NCBI GenBank assembly: GCA_016713125.1
Contig: JADJPT010000006.1
Location: 128,019-192,018, forward strand
Direction: 5' to 3'
Length of the DNA: 64,000 nt
Source of the DNA: Betaproteobacteria bacterium
Lineage (GTDB): Bacteria; Pseudomonadota; Gammaproteobacteria; Burkholderiales; SG8-39
Shown: one piece after another, positions 53,861 through 63,242 of the stretch
How the letters are laid out: the number at the start of each line of letters is the position of its first letter
How positions within the stretch are numbered: position 1 is the first letter of the stretch
Program-made: the position numbers and the translations under genes
Notes under the pieces: generated by a model
Database searches by the model: none
Seen by the model: the letters and a program-made list of their open reading frames with translations, nothing else
Told to the model about the DNA's origin: nothing

Positions 53861-54175
53861 GTGAGCGTCCAGCAGGCCATCACGCAGCGCCTGGCCGCGC
53901 TGGAACCCGAAAGCGTGCGGCTCGAAGACGAGAGCGCCGCGCACGCCGGCCACGCCGGGGCCGCGCCGGGCGGCAATACGCACTGGAAGCTCGCCATCGT
54001 CGCGCGCGGCTTCGCGCAGAAGAACACCGTGGCCCGCCACCGCATGGTCTACGCGGCGCTCGCCGACCTCATGAACAACCCCATCCACGCGCTGCAGATC
54101 CGCGCGCTCACGCCCGAAGAAGCCGGCGACGAGTTGCGCGGCGCCGCCGGCGCACCCCGGGACAACCGTCCGTAA
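53861..54175 (+). CDS. bolA: BolA-family protein
   Basis: 104 residues from GTG 53861. The conserved block HWKLAIVARGFAQKNTVARH with RMVYAAL carries the class II-KH-like fold. An HAGHAG insertion precedes it. BolA proteins interact with monothiol glutaredoxins and affect iron-sulfur homeostasis and morphology. Its position after yciB is usual in Burkholderiales. Confidence 0.92.
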   Translation: MSVQQAITQRLAALEPESVRLEDESAAHAGHAGAAPGGNTHWKLAIVARGFAQKNTVARHRMVYAALADLMNNPIHALQIRALTPEEAGDELRGAAGAPRDNRP

Positions 54176-54206
54176 CCGCCGTCCGTCACCCGCAAAGAGG
54201 ACCGCC

Positions 54207-55052
54207 ATGAAAACCACCACCCTCGCCGCCGCCATCGCCGCGGCCCTGTTCTCCCTTGCCGCCCACGCGCAGGACCCGGCCAAGGCGCCGGCCAAGCCCG
54301 GCCACGCCCTGCCGCAGGCCCTGCAGCAACCCGCCACCGGCCCGCTGGCCACCGTCAACGGCGTGGCAATCCCCCGCTCGCGCGCCGAGATGCTGGTGCG
54401 CGAACGCGCCTCGCAGGGCCAGCGCGACAGCGCCGAGCTGCGCGGCGCGGTACGCGAAGAGCTGATCAACCGCGAGATCATCCTGCAGGAGGCCAACCGC
54501 TCGGGCCTGGCCAAGCGCGCCGACCTGCAGGCCGAGCTGGAGCTGGTGCGCCAGACCGTGATCGTGCAGGCCTACCTGCGCGAGTGGGTGCGCAACAACC
54601 CGGTGACCGACGCCGAAGTCGCCAAGGAGTACGAGCGCATCAAGGCCGAGATGGGTGACAAGGAATACAAGGCGCGCCACATCCTGGTGGGCACCGAGGA
54701 CGAGGCCAAGGGCCTGATCGCCGAACTGAAGAAGGGCGGCAAGTTCGAGGACCTGGCCAGGCGCGCAACCAAGGACGAGGGCACCAAGGAGCGCGGCGGC
54801 GACCTCGACTGGCAGACCGCCGGCACCTTCGACAAGGACTTCTCCAACGCGATGACCAGGCTGGCCAAGGGCAAGTACACCGAGACCCTGGTCAAGACGC
54901 GCTTCGGCTTCCACATCATCCAGCTCGACGATTCGCGCAATGCCCAGCACCCACCGCTGGCCGAGGTGAAGCAGAACCTGCAGCAGCGCCTGCAGCGCAC
55001 CAGGGTCGAGAAGGTGATCGGCGACCTGCGCGCCAAGGCGAAGATCGAGTAG
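54207..55052 (+). CDS. Periplasmic parvulin-type peptidyl-prolyl isomerase
   Basis: 281 residues with a signal peptide ending LAAHAQ. An N-terminal SurA-like chaperone region, then a parvulin domain: EYKARHILVGTEDEAKGLIA, ATKDEGTKERGGDLDW and KTRFGFHIIQLDD. It helps outer-membrane protein folding. GAGGACCGCC precedes the ATG. Last gene of the msrB-yciB-bolA run. Confidence 0.93.
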   Translation: MKTTTLAAAIAAALFSLAAHAQDPAKAPAKPGHALPQALQQPATGPLATVNGVAIPRSRAEMLVRERASQGQRDSAELRGAVREELINREIILQEANRSGLAKRADLQAELELVRQTVIVQAYLREWVRNNPVTDAEVAKEYERIKAEMGDKEYKARHILVGTEDEAKGLIAELKKGGKFEDLARRATKDEGTKERGGDLDWQTAGTFDKDFSNAMTRLAKGKYTETLVKTRFGFHIIQLDDSRNAQHPPLAEVKQNLQQRLQRTRVEKVIGDLRAKAKIE

Positions 55053-55088
55053 CGCCCGCCGGGCCGGCGTACGCCGCCGGCCCCCGCC

Positions 55089-55520
55089 TTACTGGACGCG
55101 GGCGTGCTTGCGCCTCTCGAACTCCTCCAGCAAGGCCTGGAAGCTCAGACCCCAGCGCCCGGCCACGTGGCGGAACACCGCCTGCTCGGCCGGGGAAATG
55201 TCGCGGTCCGCGCTCATCACGCTGAGGATGATGCCGCACACCTTGATGCGCTCACCGGGATCACGCACCGGCTCGAGCAGCCGTTCGATGCGATCGAGGT
55301 CCACCAGCCGCACCGTCTCGCCATTGCCCTGCAGGGAGATGTCCGCGCAGTACTGCGCGAACACCTCGGCGAACCCGGCGCGCGAGATGCCCAGCATGCG
55401 ATAGACGTCCAGTTCGTCGAGCACCTCCAGTTCCTCGTCCTCGACACGCGCATCGACCATCATCATCATGACGACGACGCGGGACAGGGCCTCCGGGCTG
55501 TTGGCAGGATACTGTTTCAC
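55089..55520 (-). CDS. TerB-like helical protein
   Basis: 143 residues from GTG 55520, preceded by AGGAG. An acidic helical protein: VVMMMMVDARVEDEELEVLD near residue 16 and VCGIILSVMSADRDISPAEQ near residue 95 form two similar helical hairpins with acidic ends, as in TerB-fold (tellurite resistance) proteins. No other ter genes are near. The fold assignment is tentative and the function unknown. Convergent with ppiC. Confidence 0.7.
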   Translation of the reverse strand: MKQYPANSPEALSRVVVMMMMVDARVEDEELEVLDELDVYRMLGISRAGFAEVFAQYCADISLQGNGETVRLVDLDRIERLLEPVRDPGERIKVCGIILSVMSADRDISPAEQAVFRHVAGRWGLSFQALLEEFERRKHARVQ

Positions 55521-55635
55521 TGTGATCGCTCCTCGGTGACGGCGCAATCGTCAACGCCATACCCTTTGGAGCGCCCGGCAGGCGCAGAGTTTCCCCGGCA
55601 GGATTGAACTTCTCAATGCGAACCCTGAAGGAACC

Positions 55636-56820
55636 ATGAAATCCATCCATTGCACGCTGCCCGTACTGCTGGCCGCCCTCGCCTGCGCGCCGCGCGCATC
55701 CGCCCAGGACATCGGCGCCTGCCTGAAGCAGTTGCGCGGCGAGGCGCTCGGCAGGGGCATCAGCACGCAGACCTTCGACACGGCCCTGGCCGGCGTCGAG
55801 GCCGATTCCAGCGTGCTCGAGGCGATGGACAACCAGCCCGAGTTCAAGATCCCGGTGTGGGACTACCTCGCGGTGCTGGTCGACGCCCAGCGTATCGAGG
55901 ACGGTCGCGCCCGGCTGGTCGAGTGGGCGCCGGTGCTGGCACGCGCCGAGGAGAAGTACGGCGTGGATCGGCATACGCTGGTCGCGCTGTGGGGCGTGGA
56001 ATCCGACTACGGCAGGCAGCTCGGCGGACGCCCGCTGGTGCGTTCACTGGCCACCGTCTCCTGCCTGGGTCGCCGGCAGGCCTATTTCCGCGGCGAGTTC
56101 ATCGCCACCCTGCGCATCCTGCAGAGCGGCGACATGCCGGCCGAGGCACTGACCGGCTCCTGGGCCGGCGCCTTCGGCCAGACGCAGTTCATGCCCTCGA
56201 CCTACGAGCGCGTGGCGGTGGACTTCGACGGCGACGGCCGGCGCGACATCGTCGCCTCGGTGCCCGACGCGCTGGGTTCGAGCGCCAACTACCTGTTGCG
56301 ATCGGGCTGGCAGCGCGACACGTCCTGGGGTTACGAAGTGCGCCTGCCGGAGGGCTACCGCGGCCCCTCGGGCCGCCGCACGCGCAACGAACTGCGCGAA
56401 TGGCGCCGGCTGGGCCTGCGCAACGCCGATGGCAGCGAGCTTGCCGGCGCCGGTTCCGCCGCCCTGTTGCTGCCGGCGGGCCGGAGCGGCCCGGCCTTTC
56501 TGGTCTCGAGGAATTTCAATGCCATCTATTCGTACAACGCCTCGGAATCCTATGCCCTGGCGATCGCGCACCTGTCGGACCGGCTGCGCGGCGGCGGCGC
56601 GTTCGTCGCGGCCTGGCCCACCGACGATCCCGGCCTGTCGCGCGCCGAGCGGCGCGAAGTGCAGGAACGATTGATCGCGCGCGGCCACGAGATCGGCGCC
56701 GCCGACGGTGCCATCGGTCCGCGCACGCGCCAGGCAATCGAAGCGTTCCAGGCGACGGCCGGGCTGGCGGTGGACGGCCGCGCGGGACAGAAACTGCTGC
56801 GCGCCTTGCGCCAGCCCTGA
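55636..56820 (+). CDS. mltB: Lytic murein transglycosylase B with C-terminal peptidoglycan-binding domain
   Basis: 394 residues with a signal peptide (cleavage near ASAQ). Catalytic Glu in ALWGVESDYGRQLGGRP near residue 120; GSWAGAFGQTQFMPSTYERV follows near residue 175. Residues 330-394 form a PG_binding_1 domain (IGPRTRQAIEAFQATAGLAV). It cuts glycan strands to 1,6-anhydro ends. No lipobox is seen, so it is soluble periplasmic rather than lipoprotein MltB. Confidence 0.93.
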   Translation: MKSIHCTLPVLLAALACAPRASAQDIGACLKQLRGEALGRGISTQTFDTALAGVEADSSVLEAMDNQPEFKIPVWDYLAVLVDAQRIEDGRARLVEWAPVLARAEEKYGVDRHTLVALWGVESDYGRQLGGRPLVRSLATVSCLGRRQAYFRGEFIATLRILQSGDMPAEALTGSWAGAFGQTQFMPSTYERVAVDFDGDGRRDIVASVPDALGSSANYLLRSGWQRDTSWGYEVRLPEGYRGPSGRRTRNELREWRRLGLRNADGSELAGAGSAALLLPAGRSGPAFLVSRNFNAIYSYNASESYALAIAHLSDRLRGGGAFVAAWPTDDPGLSRAERREVQERLIARGHEIGAADGAIGPRTRQAIEAFQATAGLAVDGRAGQKLLRALRQP

Positions 56821-56857
56821 GCCGCGCGCGACCGGCCTGCGCCGCGGCGACCTGCGG

Positions 56858-57301
56858 CTACTTCTTCGCGGCGGCCTTCTTCGCCAGCGCGTCCAGGCGC
56901 TTCTTTTCCTCGTGGCGGATGCGCTCGAGCATGCGCGCGTCCGGATCCTGCCAGCGCCCGCCGGACTCGCGCGCCATGTAGGCCACCGCGCGCGCGAACT
57001 CCTCCAGCGACAGGTCGGGCTTGCCGCCGCGGGCCGGCATGCCGCGCACGCCCACCCAGGCGTGCGCCGTGAGCACGTGCTGGCCTTCCTTGATCAGCGG
57101 CGCCCAGGCCTTGCGGTCGCCCAGGTGCGGCGCCTTGAGCGCGTCCTTGGGAACGTTGCGCGCGTCGACGGCATGGCAGGCGAAACAGGTTTCCCTGTAG
57201 ACGGCTTCGCCGCTCTTGAGTTGCGCCTGCGGTTGCGCCTGCGCGGCCAGCGGCAGGCAGGCGAGGAGAAACAGCGGGAGACTGCGATGCGGGCTGGGCA
57301 T
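56858..57301 (-). CDS. Class I c-type cytochrome (c5-like)
   Basis: 147 residues with a signal peptide ending AAQAQ. A single haem site CFACH near residue 39, and the axial Met in GVRGMPARGGKPDLS near residue 90. The C-terminal 30 residues are Lys/Arg-rich helix. A periplasmic electron carrier; partner unknown. Bases 57302-57404 before the next gene are empty. Confidence 0.92.
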   Translation of the reverse strand: MPSPHRSLPLFLLACLPLAAQAQPQAQLKSGEAVYRETCFACHAVDARNVPKDALKAPHLGDRKAWAPLIKEGQHVLTAHAWVGVRGMPARGGKPDLSLEEFARAVAYMARESGGRWQDPDARMLERIRHEEKKRLDALAKKAAAKK

Positions 57302-57404
57302 GCCTGACTATCCTGTGGGAGGGCTGGGTGTTGCAAGTCTAGCAGCGGCGCCGCCGCGTTCGCTTAACGTGCGCTGACAGTGCGCGCCCCGCGCAGGCCG
57401 GGCG

Positions 57405-58583
57405 CTACCAGCGCAGCGCCGGGATGCCGATGAACACCTGTCCGAAGGCATGCCGGCGGCCCTGCTCGGAGAACTCGCGCGAGCGCGCCACGCGTGAGAC
57501 GGCCAGCTGCACCGGGCCCCACTGGAAGGCCAGGCCGGCGTGCATCTCGCCCACCAGCGGCGTGCGCGTGACCTTGTGGCTGTCGGCGAACAGGTTGCCG
57601 TCCAGCGAGAACTCGCGCGCCGAGACCGCGCCCTGCATGCCGAGGAGGAAATGCGCGCCGAAGGGCCGGCGCAGGCTATCGGCGGAACCTTACGGCGCCG
57701 AGACCGGCGCCGGGTTGTCGCCGCCCGGACGTATCGAGAAGGTGCCGAAATCGTTGGGGATGTTCCATCCGGCGCGCAGTTCGCCACCCACATAGGCACG
57801 CGTGGAAATGTTGCCCAGGCTCACCCCGGAATAGCGGATCAGTTCCACCGCCGCGCCGGGCGAGCAGAAGGCCGGCCCGCCGCCGCCGGGTCGGCAGGCC
57901 GGCCAGCGGTCCTCGTAGATCGGCAGCGCATTGCGTGTCTTGTGCTTCCTTTCGTACACCAGCTGCACGCCGAGCTCGTTCTTCAACTGATTGGACCAGC
58001 CCTGGAATCTGGCGAAACCGCGCACGTCGTGGATCAGGTCCTGCGCCTGCCTGGCCAGCGCCAGCGGTCCGATCACGCCCAGGTTCACCTCCAGCGAATC
58101 GAGGCGCTGCTCCTCGGCGCGGCTGCCGTCGGGTCCGGGGTTGGGCACGCTGCGCACGTGGTAGCCCAGGCCCAGATAGAGCCAGCCCGCATAGGGACGG
58201 TCGTTGGCGATCAGGGCCGACTGCGCGAAATCGCGCGGCGTGTACATGGCCTGGCCGAACTTGGCGAGGAAGTTGCGCCCCTGCACCTGGCGCGTGGCGT
58301 CCTGGGTCGGGTCGGTGCCGAGCAGGTCGAAGGCGCGGTGGCCGATCTCCTGCTGCACGCGGAAGAACGCCGGCAGGCATTCGGGTTGCGTGTCCGGCCC
58401 GACCTCGCCGGAGGCGGCCGAGACCTTCCAGCCGCTGGTGTAGTTGCTGTCGGTGTTGACGAACATGTCGTTTTCCAGCGTCAGGCTGAGCGCCGGGAAA
58501 TCGACCGCACGATCCGGACAGGCCGCCGCCGCGGCCGTCGGCAGCGCCGCCAGCATGAGCGCCGCCAGACGCAGGGTTCTCAT
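57405..58583 (-). CDS. LpxR-like outer-membrane lipid A deacylase (interrupted by in-frame TAA)
   Basis: Beta-barrel of the LpxR family, about 392 residues if read through. ATG 58583 opens a signal peptide (cleavage near AAAAA). LTLENDMFVNTDSNYTSGWK and NDRPYAGWLYLGLGY are family blocks with the active-site residues. TAA at 57690-57692 is in frame; beyond it the same phase gives FGAHFLLGMQGAVSAREF to the natural end. The barrel would lack about 95 residues if the stop is real. It may be an error (TAC or CAA read as TAA). Confidence 0.8.
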
Positions 58584-58620
58584 TCGCAGAGTTGTCAGAA
58601 TTGACGACCGGATTGCCATG

Positions 58621-58666
58621 CACACCGCTCCAGCAGCGGATTTTGTGAAATGAAAGTTCAACTTTC
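58621..58666 (-). repeat. Two-hairpin intergenic repeat, copy 3 (diverged)
   Basis: On the minus strand: GAAAGTTGAACTTTC (58652-58666), then ATTTCACAAAATCCGCTGCT and GGAGCGG, ending at 58621. The first palindrome is intact; the second has several changes and a weaker stem. It lies 41 bases after the der stop and before the lpxR-like start, again in a 3' intergenic position. Confidence 0.7.
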
Positions 58667-58707
58667 CTGCCGCCGTCCGGGCATCCGGGGGCGGCGACCG
58701 CGCACCG

Positions 58708-60060
58708 CTACCTGCCGCGCGCGCGCGAGGCGTAGGGGTTGGTGCCGGTGCGCAACTCGACCTTGAGCGGCGTGCCTTCGAGCGCGAAGGCCTTGCGGAA
58801 CACGCCCTCCAGGTAGCGCTTGTAGGTCTCGGGCACGTGGTTCAGCTGGTTGCCGTGGATGATGATGCGCGGCGGGTTCTGCCCGCCCTGGTGCGCGTAG
58901 CGCAGCTTGGGCCGGCCGGCGCCGCGGCGCGGCGGCTGCTGGCGCTCGACGGCGGCGATCAGCGTGCGCGTCAGCTTGGGCGTGGACAGCTTGGCCATGG
59001 CCGCGGCGTAGGCCTTGTCGACGGCGGTCATCACGTCGGCCAGGCCTTTCTTGTCGCGCGCCGAGACGTACAGGATCTTGGCGAAATCCATGAAGCCGAT
59101 CTTCCAGGCAATCTCGGCCTTGATCTTGTCGCGCGCCTCGGTGTCGGCGGCGTCCCATTTGTTCACCGCGATCACCACCGCGCGGCCGCGTTCGAGGATG
59201 TAGCCGGCCACGTGCGCGTCCTGGTCGGAGATGCCGTCGATCGCGTCGAGCACGAACACCGCGACGTTGGAGCCTTCGACCGCCTGCAGGGTCTTGATGA
59301 TCGAATACTGCTCGATCTCCTCGCCCTGGCTGCGGCCGCGCTTGCGCAGGCCGGCGGTGTCCACCAGCACGTAATCGCGGCCGCGGTAATGGAAGGGCAC
59401 GTCGATCGGGTCGCGCGTGGTGCCCGGCGCGTCGAACGCAATGACGCGATCCTCGCCGACCAGCGCATTCACCAGCGTGGACTTGCCCACGTTGGGGCGG
59501 CCGACGATGGCCACGCGCGGCGGCTTGTCCGCGGCGTCGGCGTCCGGATCGACCACTTCCTCCTCTTGGGGGAAGGCTTCGAGCACGGTCTCGATCAGGT
59601 AGCGCACGCCCTCGCCGTGCGCGGCCGAGATGGCGATCGGCTCACCCAGGCCGAGTTCGTGAAAGTCGGCGACGGCGAGGTCGGACTGCATGCCCTCGGC
59701 CTTGTTGGCCGCCAGCCAGACGCGCGCGTGGCGCTTCCTCAGTTCGGTGGCGATGCGCCGGTCGTCCGGCGTGAGTCCGGCGCGCGCATCGAGCACGAAC
59801 ACCACGGCATCGGCTTCGGCGATGGCCTGGTCGGCCTGGCGCTTCATCTCGGCGAAGATGCCCGAGCCGGTCTGCGGCTCCAGGCCGCCGGTGTCGACGA
59901 CCAGGAAGGGCCGATCGCCCATATGCCCTTCGCCGTAGTGCCGGTCGCGCGTCACCCCCGGCACGTCGACGACGATGGCGTCGCGCGAGCGCGTCAGGCG
60001 ATTGAACAGGGTGCTCTTGCCGACGTTGGGCCGGCCGACGAGAACTACGACGGGCTTCAT
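58708..60060 (-). CDS. der: Ribosome biogenesis GTPase Der
   Basis: Double-domain GTPase (EngA) needed for 50S assembly. 450 residues. Two G1 loops, GRPNVGKST, near residues 8 and 187; two DTAG/DTGG G3 motifs; NKWD in the second domain; and a C-terminal KH-like domain ending YASRARGR. In the first domain, NKAEG replaces the usual NKxD-type motif, a common variation. Order hisS-yfgM-bamB-der is the standard one. Confidence 0.97.
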   Translation of the reverse strand: MKPVVVLVGRPNVGKSTLFNRLTRSRDAIVVDVPGVTRDRHYGEGHMGDRPFLVVDTGGLEPQTGSGIFAEMKRQADQAIAEADAVVFVLDARAGLTPDDRRIATELRKRHARVWLAANKAEGMQSDLAVADFHELGLGEPIAISAAHGEGVRYLIETVLEAFPQEEEVVDPDADAADKPPRVAIVGRPNVGKSTLVNALVGEDRVIAFDAPGTTRDPIDVPFHYRGRDYVLVDTAGLRKRGRSQGEEIEQYSIIKTLQAVEGSNVAVFVLDAIDGISDQDAHVAGYILERGRAVVIAVNKWDAADTEARDKIKAEIAWKIGFMDFAKILYVSARDKKGLADVMTAVDKAYAAAMAKLSTPKLTRTLIAAVERQQPPRRGAGRPKLRYAHQGGQNPPRIIIHGNQLNHVPETYKRYLEGVFRKAFALEGTPLKVELRTGTNPYASRARGR

Positions 60061-60116
60061 ATGCGCAGGCCTCGGTGGGGAAAACGGTGCCGGGAAACCC
60101 TCGGGTTCCCCGACGC

Positions 60117-61307
60117 CTAGTTGGCGATGGCGAACAGGCCGCCGTTCGCAGTCTGTATGAGTATGCCGTTGGGGATCTTCACCGGCGCGGCGCGCACGGC
60201 GCTGCCGTCGGTGGCGACGCGCGCGACGATGGCGCCCGAATCGCGCGCCAGGAAATGCACATAGCCCTGGAAGTCGGCCACCGCGACGTTGTCACCCAGC
60301 GGCAGCGGCAGCGACAGGTTGCGGTAGCTCAGGCGATCCATCTTCCACAGGCTGCGTCCGCTGGAGCGGTCGAGCGCATGCACCGAGCCGCGGTCGTCGG
60401 CGACGAAGCCGTAGCGCGCGTCGATGCTCATGCCGGTCAGCGTCGACATGTCGCGCGCCCACACCTGGTTGCCGCTCTGCGCCTCGTAACAGGCGGCGCG
60501 CCCCTGGAAGGCCGCGGTGCAGACTTCGCGGCCGAGCAGCATCGGCTCGCCGCTGACGTCGGTCACGCGCTCGAGTTCGGTCGAGCCCTTGGGCAGGGCG
60601 ACGGTGACTTCCCAGCGCACGGCGCCGGTGCGCGCGTCGATCGCCGCCAGCTTGCCGCCCGAGAAGCCGGCGTACAGGTTGCCCTGGTGCAGGGTCAGGC
60701 CGGCCGGGGAGCGCACGATCAGCGCCGCGGCGGCGCGCTGGTGCACCCAGCGGCGCTTGCCGTCGTTGACGTCGAAGGCGAACACGCGGCTGTCGGCGGA
60801 GCGCACGAACACCAGGCCCTCGCCGATCTTCGGTGCGGCCAGCACTTCGCTGGACACCCGCGCACGCCAGCGCGTCGCGCCGCTCTTGGCGTCGAGGGCG
60901 ATCACCTCGCCCTTGTCGGTACCCACCGCGACCAGGTTGCCGTCGGCGCCCACGCCGCCGGACAGCGGCGTGCCGACCGAGACGCGCCAGACCGGCCTGC
61001 CGTTGCCCACGTCCAGGCGCGTGACCGTGCCGTCGCGCGCGGCGGCGAACACCGACTCATCGGCCAGTGCGGGACTGAAGACGAACACGCCGGCGCTGCC
61101 GACGCCGGCCTGCCACAGCGTGCGCACGGCCTGCGGGTTGGCGATCGGCGTGAGTTCGGTGGGCTTGGGACCCTTGGGGCCGCTGGAGAACCACTCCATG
61201 GGGTTCATGCTGGGCATGCTCATACCGCCGCAGCCGGCGAGCAGGCTGACGGCCAATGCGGCGGCGATGCGGGCGGACAGGCGTGCGGCGCGGCGCGTGG
61301 TGATCAT
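60117..61307 (-). CDS. bamB: Outer-membrane assembly lipoprotein BamB
   Basis: Eight-bladed beta-propeller lipoprotein of the Bam complex. 396 residues from ATG 61307. Lipobox LLAGC near residue 26, followed by a proline/serine linker. Blade motifs such as GTVTRLDVGNGRPVWRVSVG and GKLAAIDARTGAVRWEVTVA are repeated. It is 2 bases downstream of yfgM and 56 bases upstream of der. Confidence 0.96.
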   Translation of the reverse strand: MITTRRAARLSARIAAALAVSLLAGCGGMSMPSMNPMEWFSSGPKGPKPTELTPIANPQAVRTLWQAGVGSAGVFVFSPALADESVFAAARDGTVTRLDVGNGRPVWRVSVGTPLSGGVGADGNLVAVGTDKGEVIALDAKSGATRWRARVSSEVLAAPKIGEGLVFVRSADSRVFAFDVNDGKRRWVHQRAAAALIVRSPAGLTLHQGNLYAGFSGGKLAAIDARTGAVRWEVTVALPKGSTELERVTDVSGEPMLLGREVCTAAFQGRAACYEAQSGNQVWARDMSTLTGMSIDARYGFVADDRGSVHALDRSSGRSLWKMDRLSYRNLSLPLPLGDNVAVADFQGYVHFLARDSGAIVARVATDGSAVRAAPVKIPNGILIQTANGGLFAIAN

Positions 61308-61309
61308 GC

Positions 61310-61945
61310 TCAGCTGCCCAACGCGTCCAGACGCATCTGCACGCTGTCGCGCAGCGCGGCGCTCTTCGTGCCGGCCTTCTCGATCGCCAGCTTGTACGCG
61401 ACCCGGGCTTCGGCGGCCTGGTTCTTCGCCACCAGCACGTCGCCCCTGGTCGCGGCGAACTGCGCCGCGAAGGCCTCGGTGTGCTTGGAATCGAGCACCT
61501 TCAGCGCCTCGTCGTGCTACTTCTCGTCGAGCAGGACGGCGGCCAGGCGCAGGCGCGCGATGTCGCGCAGTTCGTCGGAGCCGGTCTTGTCGACCACCCA
61601 TTGCAGCTGCGCCTTGGCGCCCTTCAGGTCGCCGCGGTCGAAGAAGTACTTGGCCGAAGTCAGCGCGCCCATCGGCGCGTAGGCGGTGCCGGAATAGTTC
61701 TCCAGCAGCGCGCCGCTGGCGTCACGCACGCCCTTGGCGCGGTTCTCGCGCTCCGCCTTGGAAATCGTTTCGTTCTGCGTGCTGGCTTCCAGCGCCTGGC
61801 GCGACTGCCAGTACTGCCAGCCCTGCCAGCCGGAGAAGGCCAGCGCGCACACCAGCAGCAGCGTTAGGATGAGGTTGCCGTAGCGCTGCCAGAAGGCTTT
61901 CGCTTCGGCGAGCTGTTCCTGTTCTTCGAGATCGAGATGGGCCAT
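61310..61945 (-). CDS. yfgM: YfgM-like tetratricopeptide membrane protein (in-frame TAG)
   Basis: Inner-membrane-anchored TPR protein of about 211 residues that helps periplasmic chaperone traffic. ATG 61945. One helix near residues 24-42 (LILTLLLVCALAFSGW), then TPR-like helices. TAG at 61517-61519 interrupts LLDEK-HDEALKVLD, where CAG (Gln) would fit; the phase is unchanged on both sides and the rest (TEAFAAQFAATRGDVLVAKN) is family-like. Probably an error or a recent nonsense change. Confidence 0.86.
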
Positions 61946-61974
61946 CGTGGTTTCCTGGTTTCGCTGTCGTTGGT

Positions 61975-63237
61975 TCAGGGCTGGCGCAGCAGCGCGGCCA
62001 GCCCGGCGCGCGGCACGCGGCGCTGCTCTTCCGCGCGCCGCATCGGCTTGTAGGTGACTTCGCCCGACTTGAGTTCGTCTTCGCCGACGATCAGCGCGCA
62101 CTGCGCGCCGCTGGCGTCGGCCTTCTTCATCTGCGACTTGAAGCTGCCGCTGCCCGCGTGCTGCACCACCGCCAGGCCCTGCGCGCGCAGTTCCTCGGCC
62201 AGGGTCAGCGCATAGGCGCCGGTGCCCTCGCCCTGCCAGACGATGTAGGCGGCGGGTCCTGCGACATTCGTCGCGCGACGCGATTCCTGCACCAGCGCGA
62301 TCAGGCGCTCGCAGCCCATCGCGAAGCCGGCGGCCGGGGTGGGCTTGCCGCCGATCTGCGCGAACAAGCCGTCATAGCGCCCGCCGCCGCACACCGTGCC
62401 CTGCGCGCCCAGCGCATCCGAGATCCACTCGAAGACAGTGAGGTTGTAGTAGTCCAGCCCGCGCACCAGCCGCGGATTGAGCGTGTACTCCACGCCGGCC
62501 GCGCCCAGCAGGGACTTCACCGCATCGAAGTGCCTGAGGGAATCCTCGCCCAGGTGCTCCATCAGTGAGGGCGCGTCGCGCAGCGCGTCCTGCACCGCCG
62601 GATTCTTGGAATCGAGCACGCGCAACGGGTTGGTGTACATGCGCCGCTTGCCGTCGGCGTCCAGCGACTCGACCTTGCCCTCGAGGTACTTGATCAGCTG
62701 CTCGCGAAAGCGCGCGCGCTCCTCCGAGGAGCCGATGGTGTTCAGCTCCAGGCGGATGCCGGTCAGACCCAGTTCCTTCCACAGCGCCGCGCACATGACG
62801 ATCAGCTCGGCGTCGACGTCGGGGCCGGCGAAACCCAGGGCTTCCACGCCGTACTGGTGGAACTGACGGTAGCGGCCCTTCTGCGGGCGCTCGTGCCGAT
62901 ACATGGGGCCGGCGTACCACAGGTGCTTGGGTCCGTCGTAGACCAGGCTGTGCTCGATGGCCGCACGCACGCAGGAGGCGGTGCCCTCGGGGCGCAGCGT
63001 GAGCTCCTCGGCGTTCAGCTCGTCCTTCCAGGAATACATTTCCTTTTCGACGATGTCGGTGACCTCGCCGATCGCACGGCGGAACAGCGCGGTCTGCTCG
63101 ACCAGCGGCATGCGGATGTTGCGGTAGCCGTAGCGGGCCAGCCATTGCTGCACGGTGGCCTCGAAGGCGAGCCAGCGCTCGGCCTCGTCCGGCAAAATGT
63201 CGTTCATGCCACGAATGGCTTGCAGGGTGTTGCTCAC
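61975..63237 (-). CDS. hisS: Histidine-tRNA ligase
   Basis: Class II aminoacyl-tRNA synthetase charging tRNA-His. 420 residues. Motif 2 MYRHERPQKGRYRQFHQYGV near residue 112, the histidine-binding GLDYYNLTVFEW and GGRYDGLFAQIGG near residue 285, motif 3 GFAMGCERL, and a C-terminal anticodon domain. It sits between ispG (5 bases upstream) and yfgM. Confidence 0.97.
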   Translation of the reverse strand: MSNTLQAIRGMNDILPDEAERWLAFEATVQQWLARYGYRNIRMPLVEQTALFRRAIGEVTDIVEKEMYSWKDELNAEELTLRPEGTASCVRAAIEHSLVYDGPKHLWYAGPMYRHERPQKGRYRQFHQYGVEALGFAGPDVDAELIVMCAALWKELGLTGIRLELNTIGSSEERARFREQLIKYLEGKVESLDADGKRRMYTNPLRVLDSKNPAVQDALRDAPSLMEHLGEDSLRHFDAVKSLLGAAGVEYTLNPRLVRGLDYYNLTVFEWISDALGAQGTVCGGGRYDGLFAQIGGKPTPAAGFAMGCERLIALVQESRRATNVAGPAAYIVWQGEGTGAYALTLAEELRAQGLAVVQHAGSGSFKSQMKKADASGAQCALIVGEDELKSGEVTYKPMRRAEEQRRVPRAGLAALLRQP

Positions 63238-63242
63238 GGTTC

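Noticed and set aside
42288..61519. Stop-codon reassignment (TAG/TAA read as an amino acid)
   Set aside because: Normal stops including TAG and TAA end other genes in the window (for example coxS and the parvulin gene); three isolated cases are better explained by errors.
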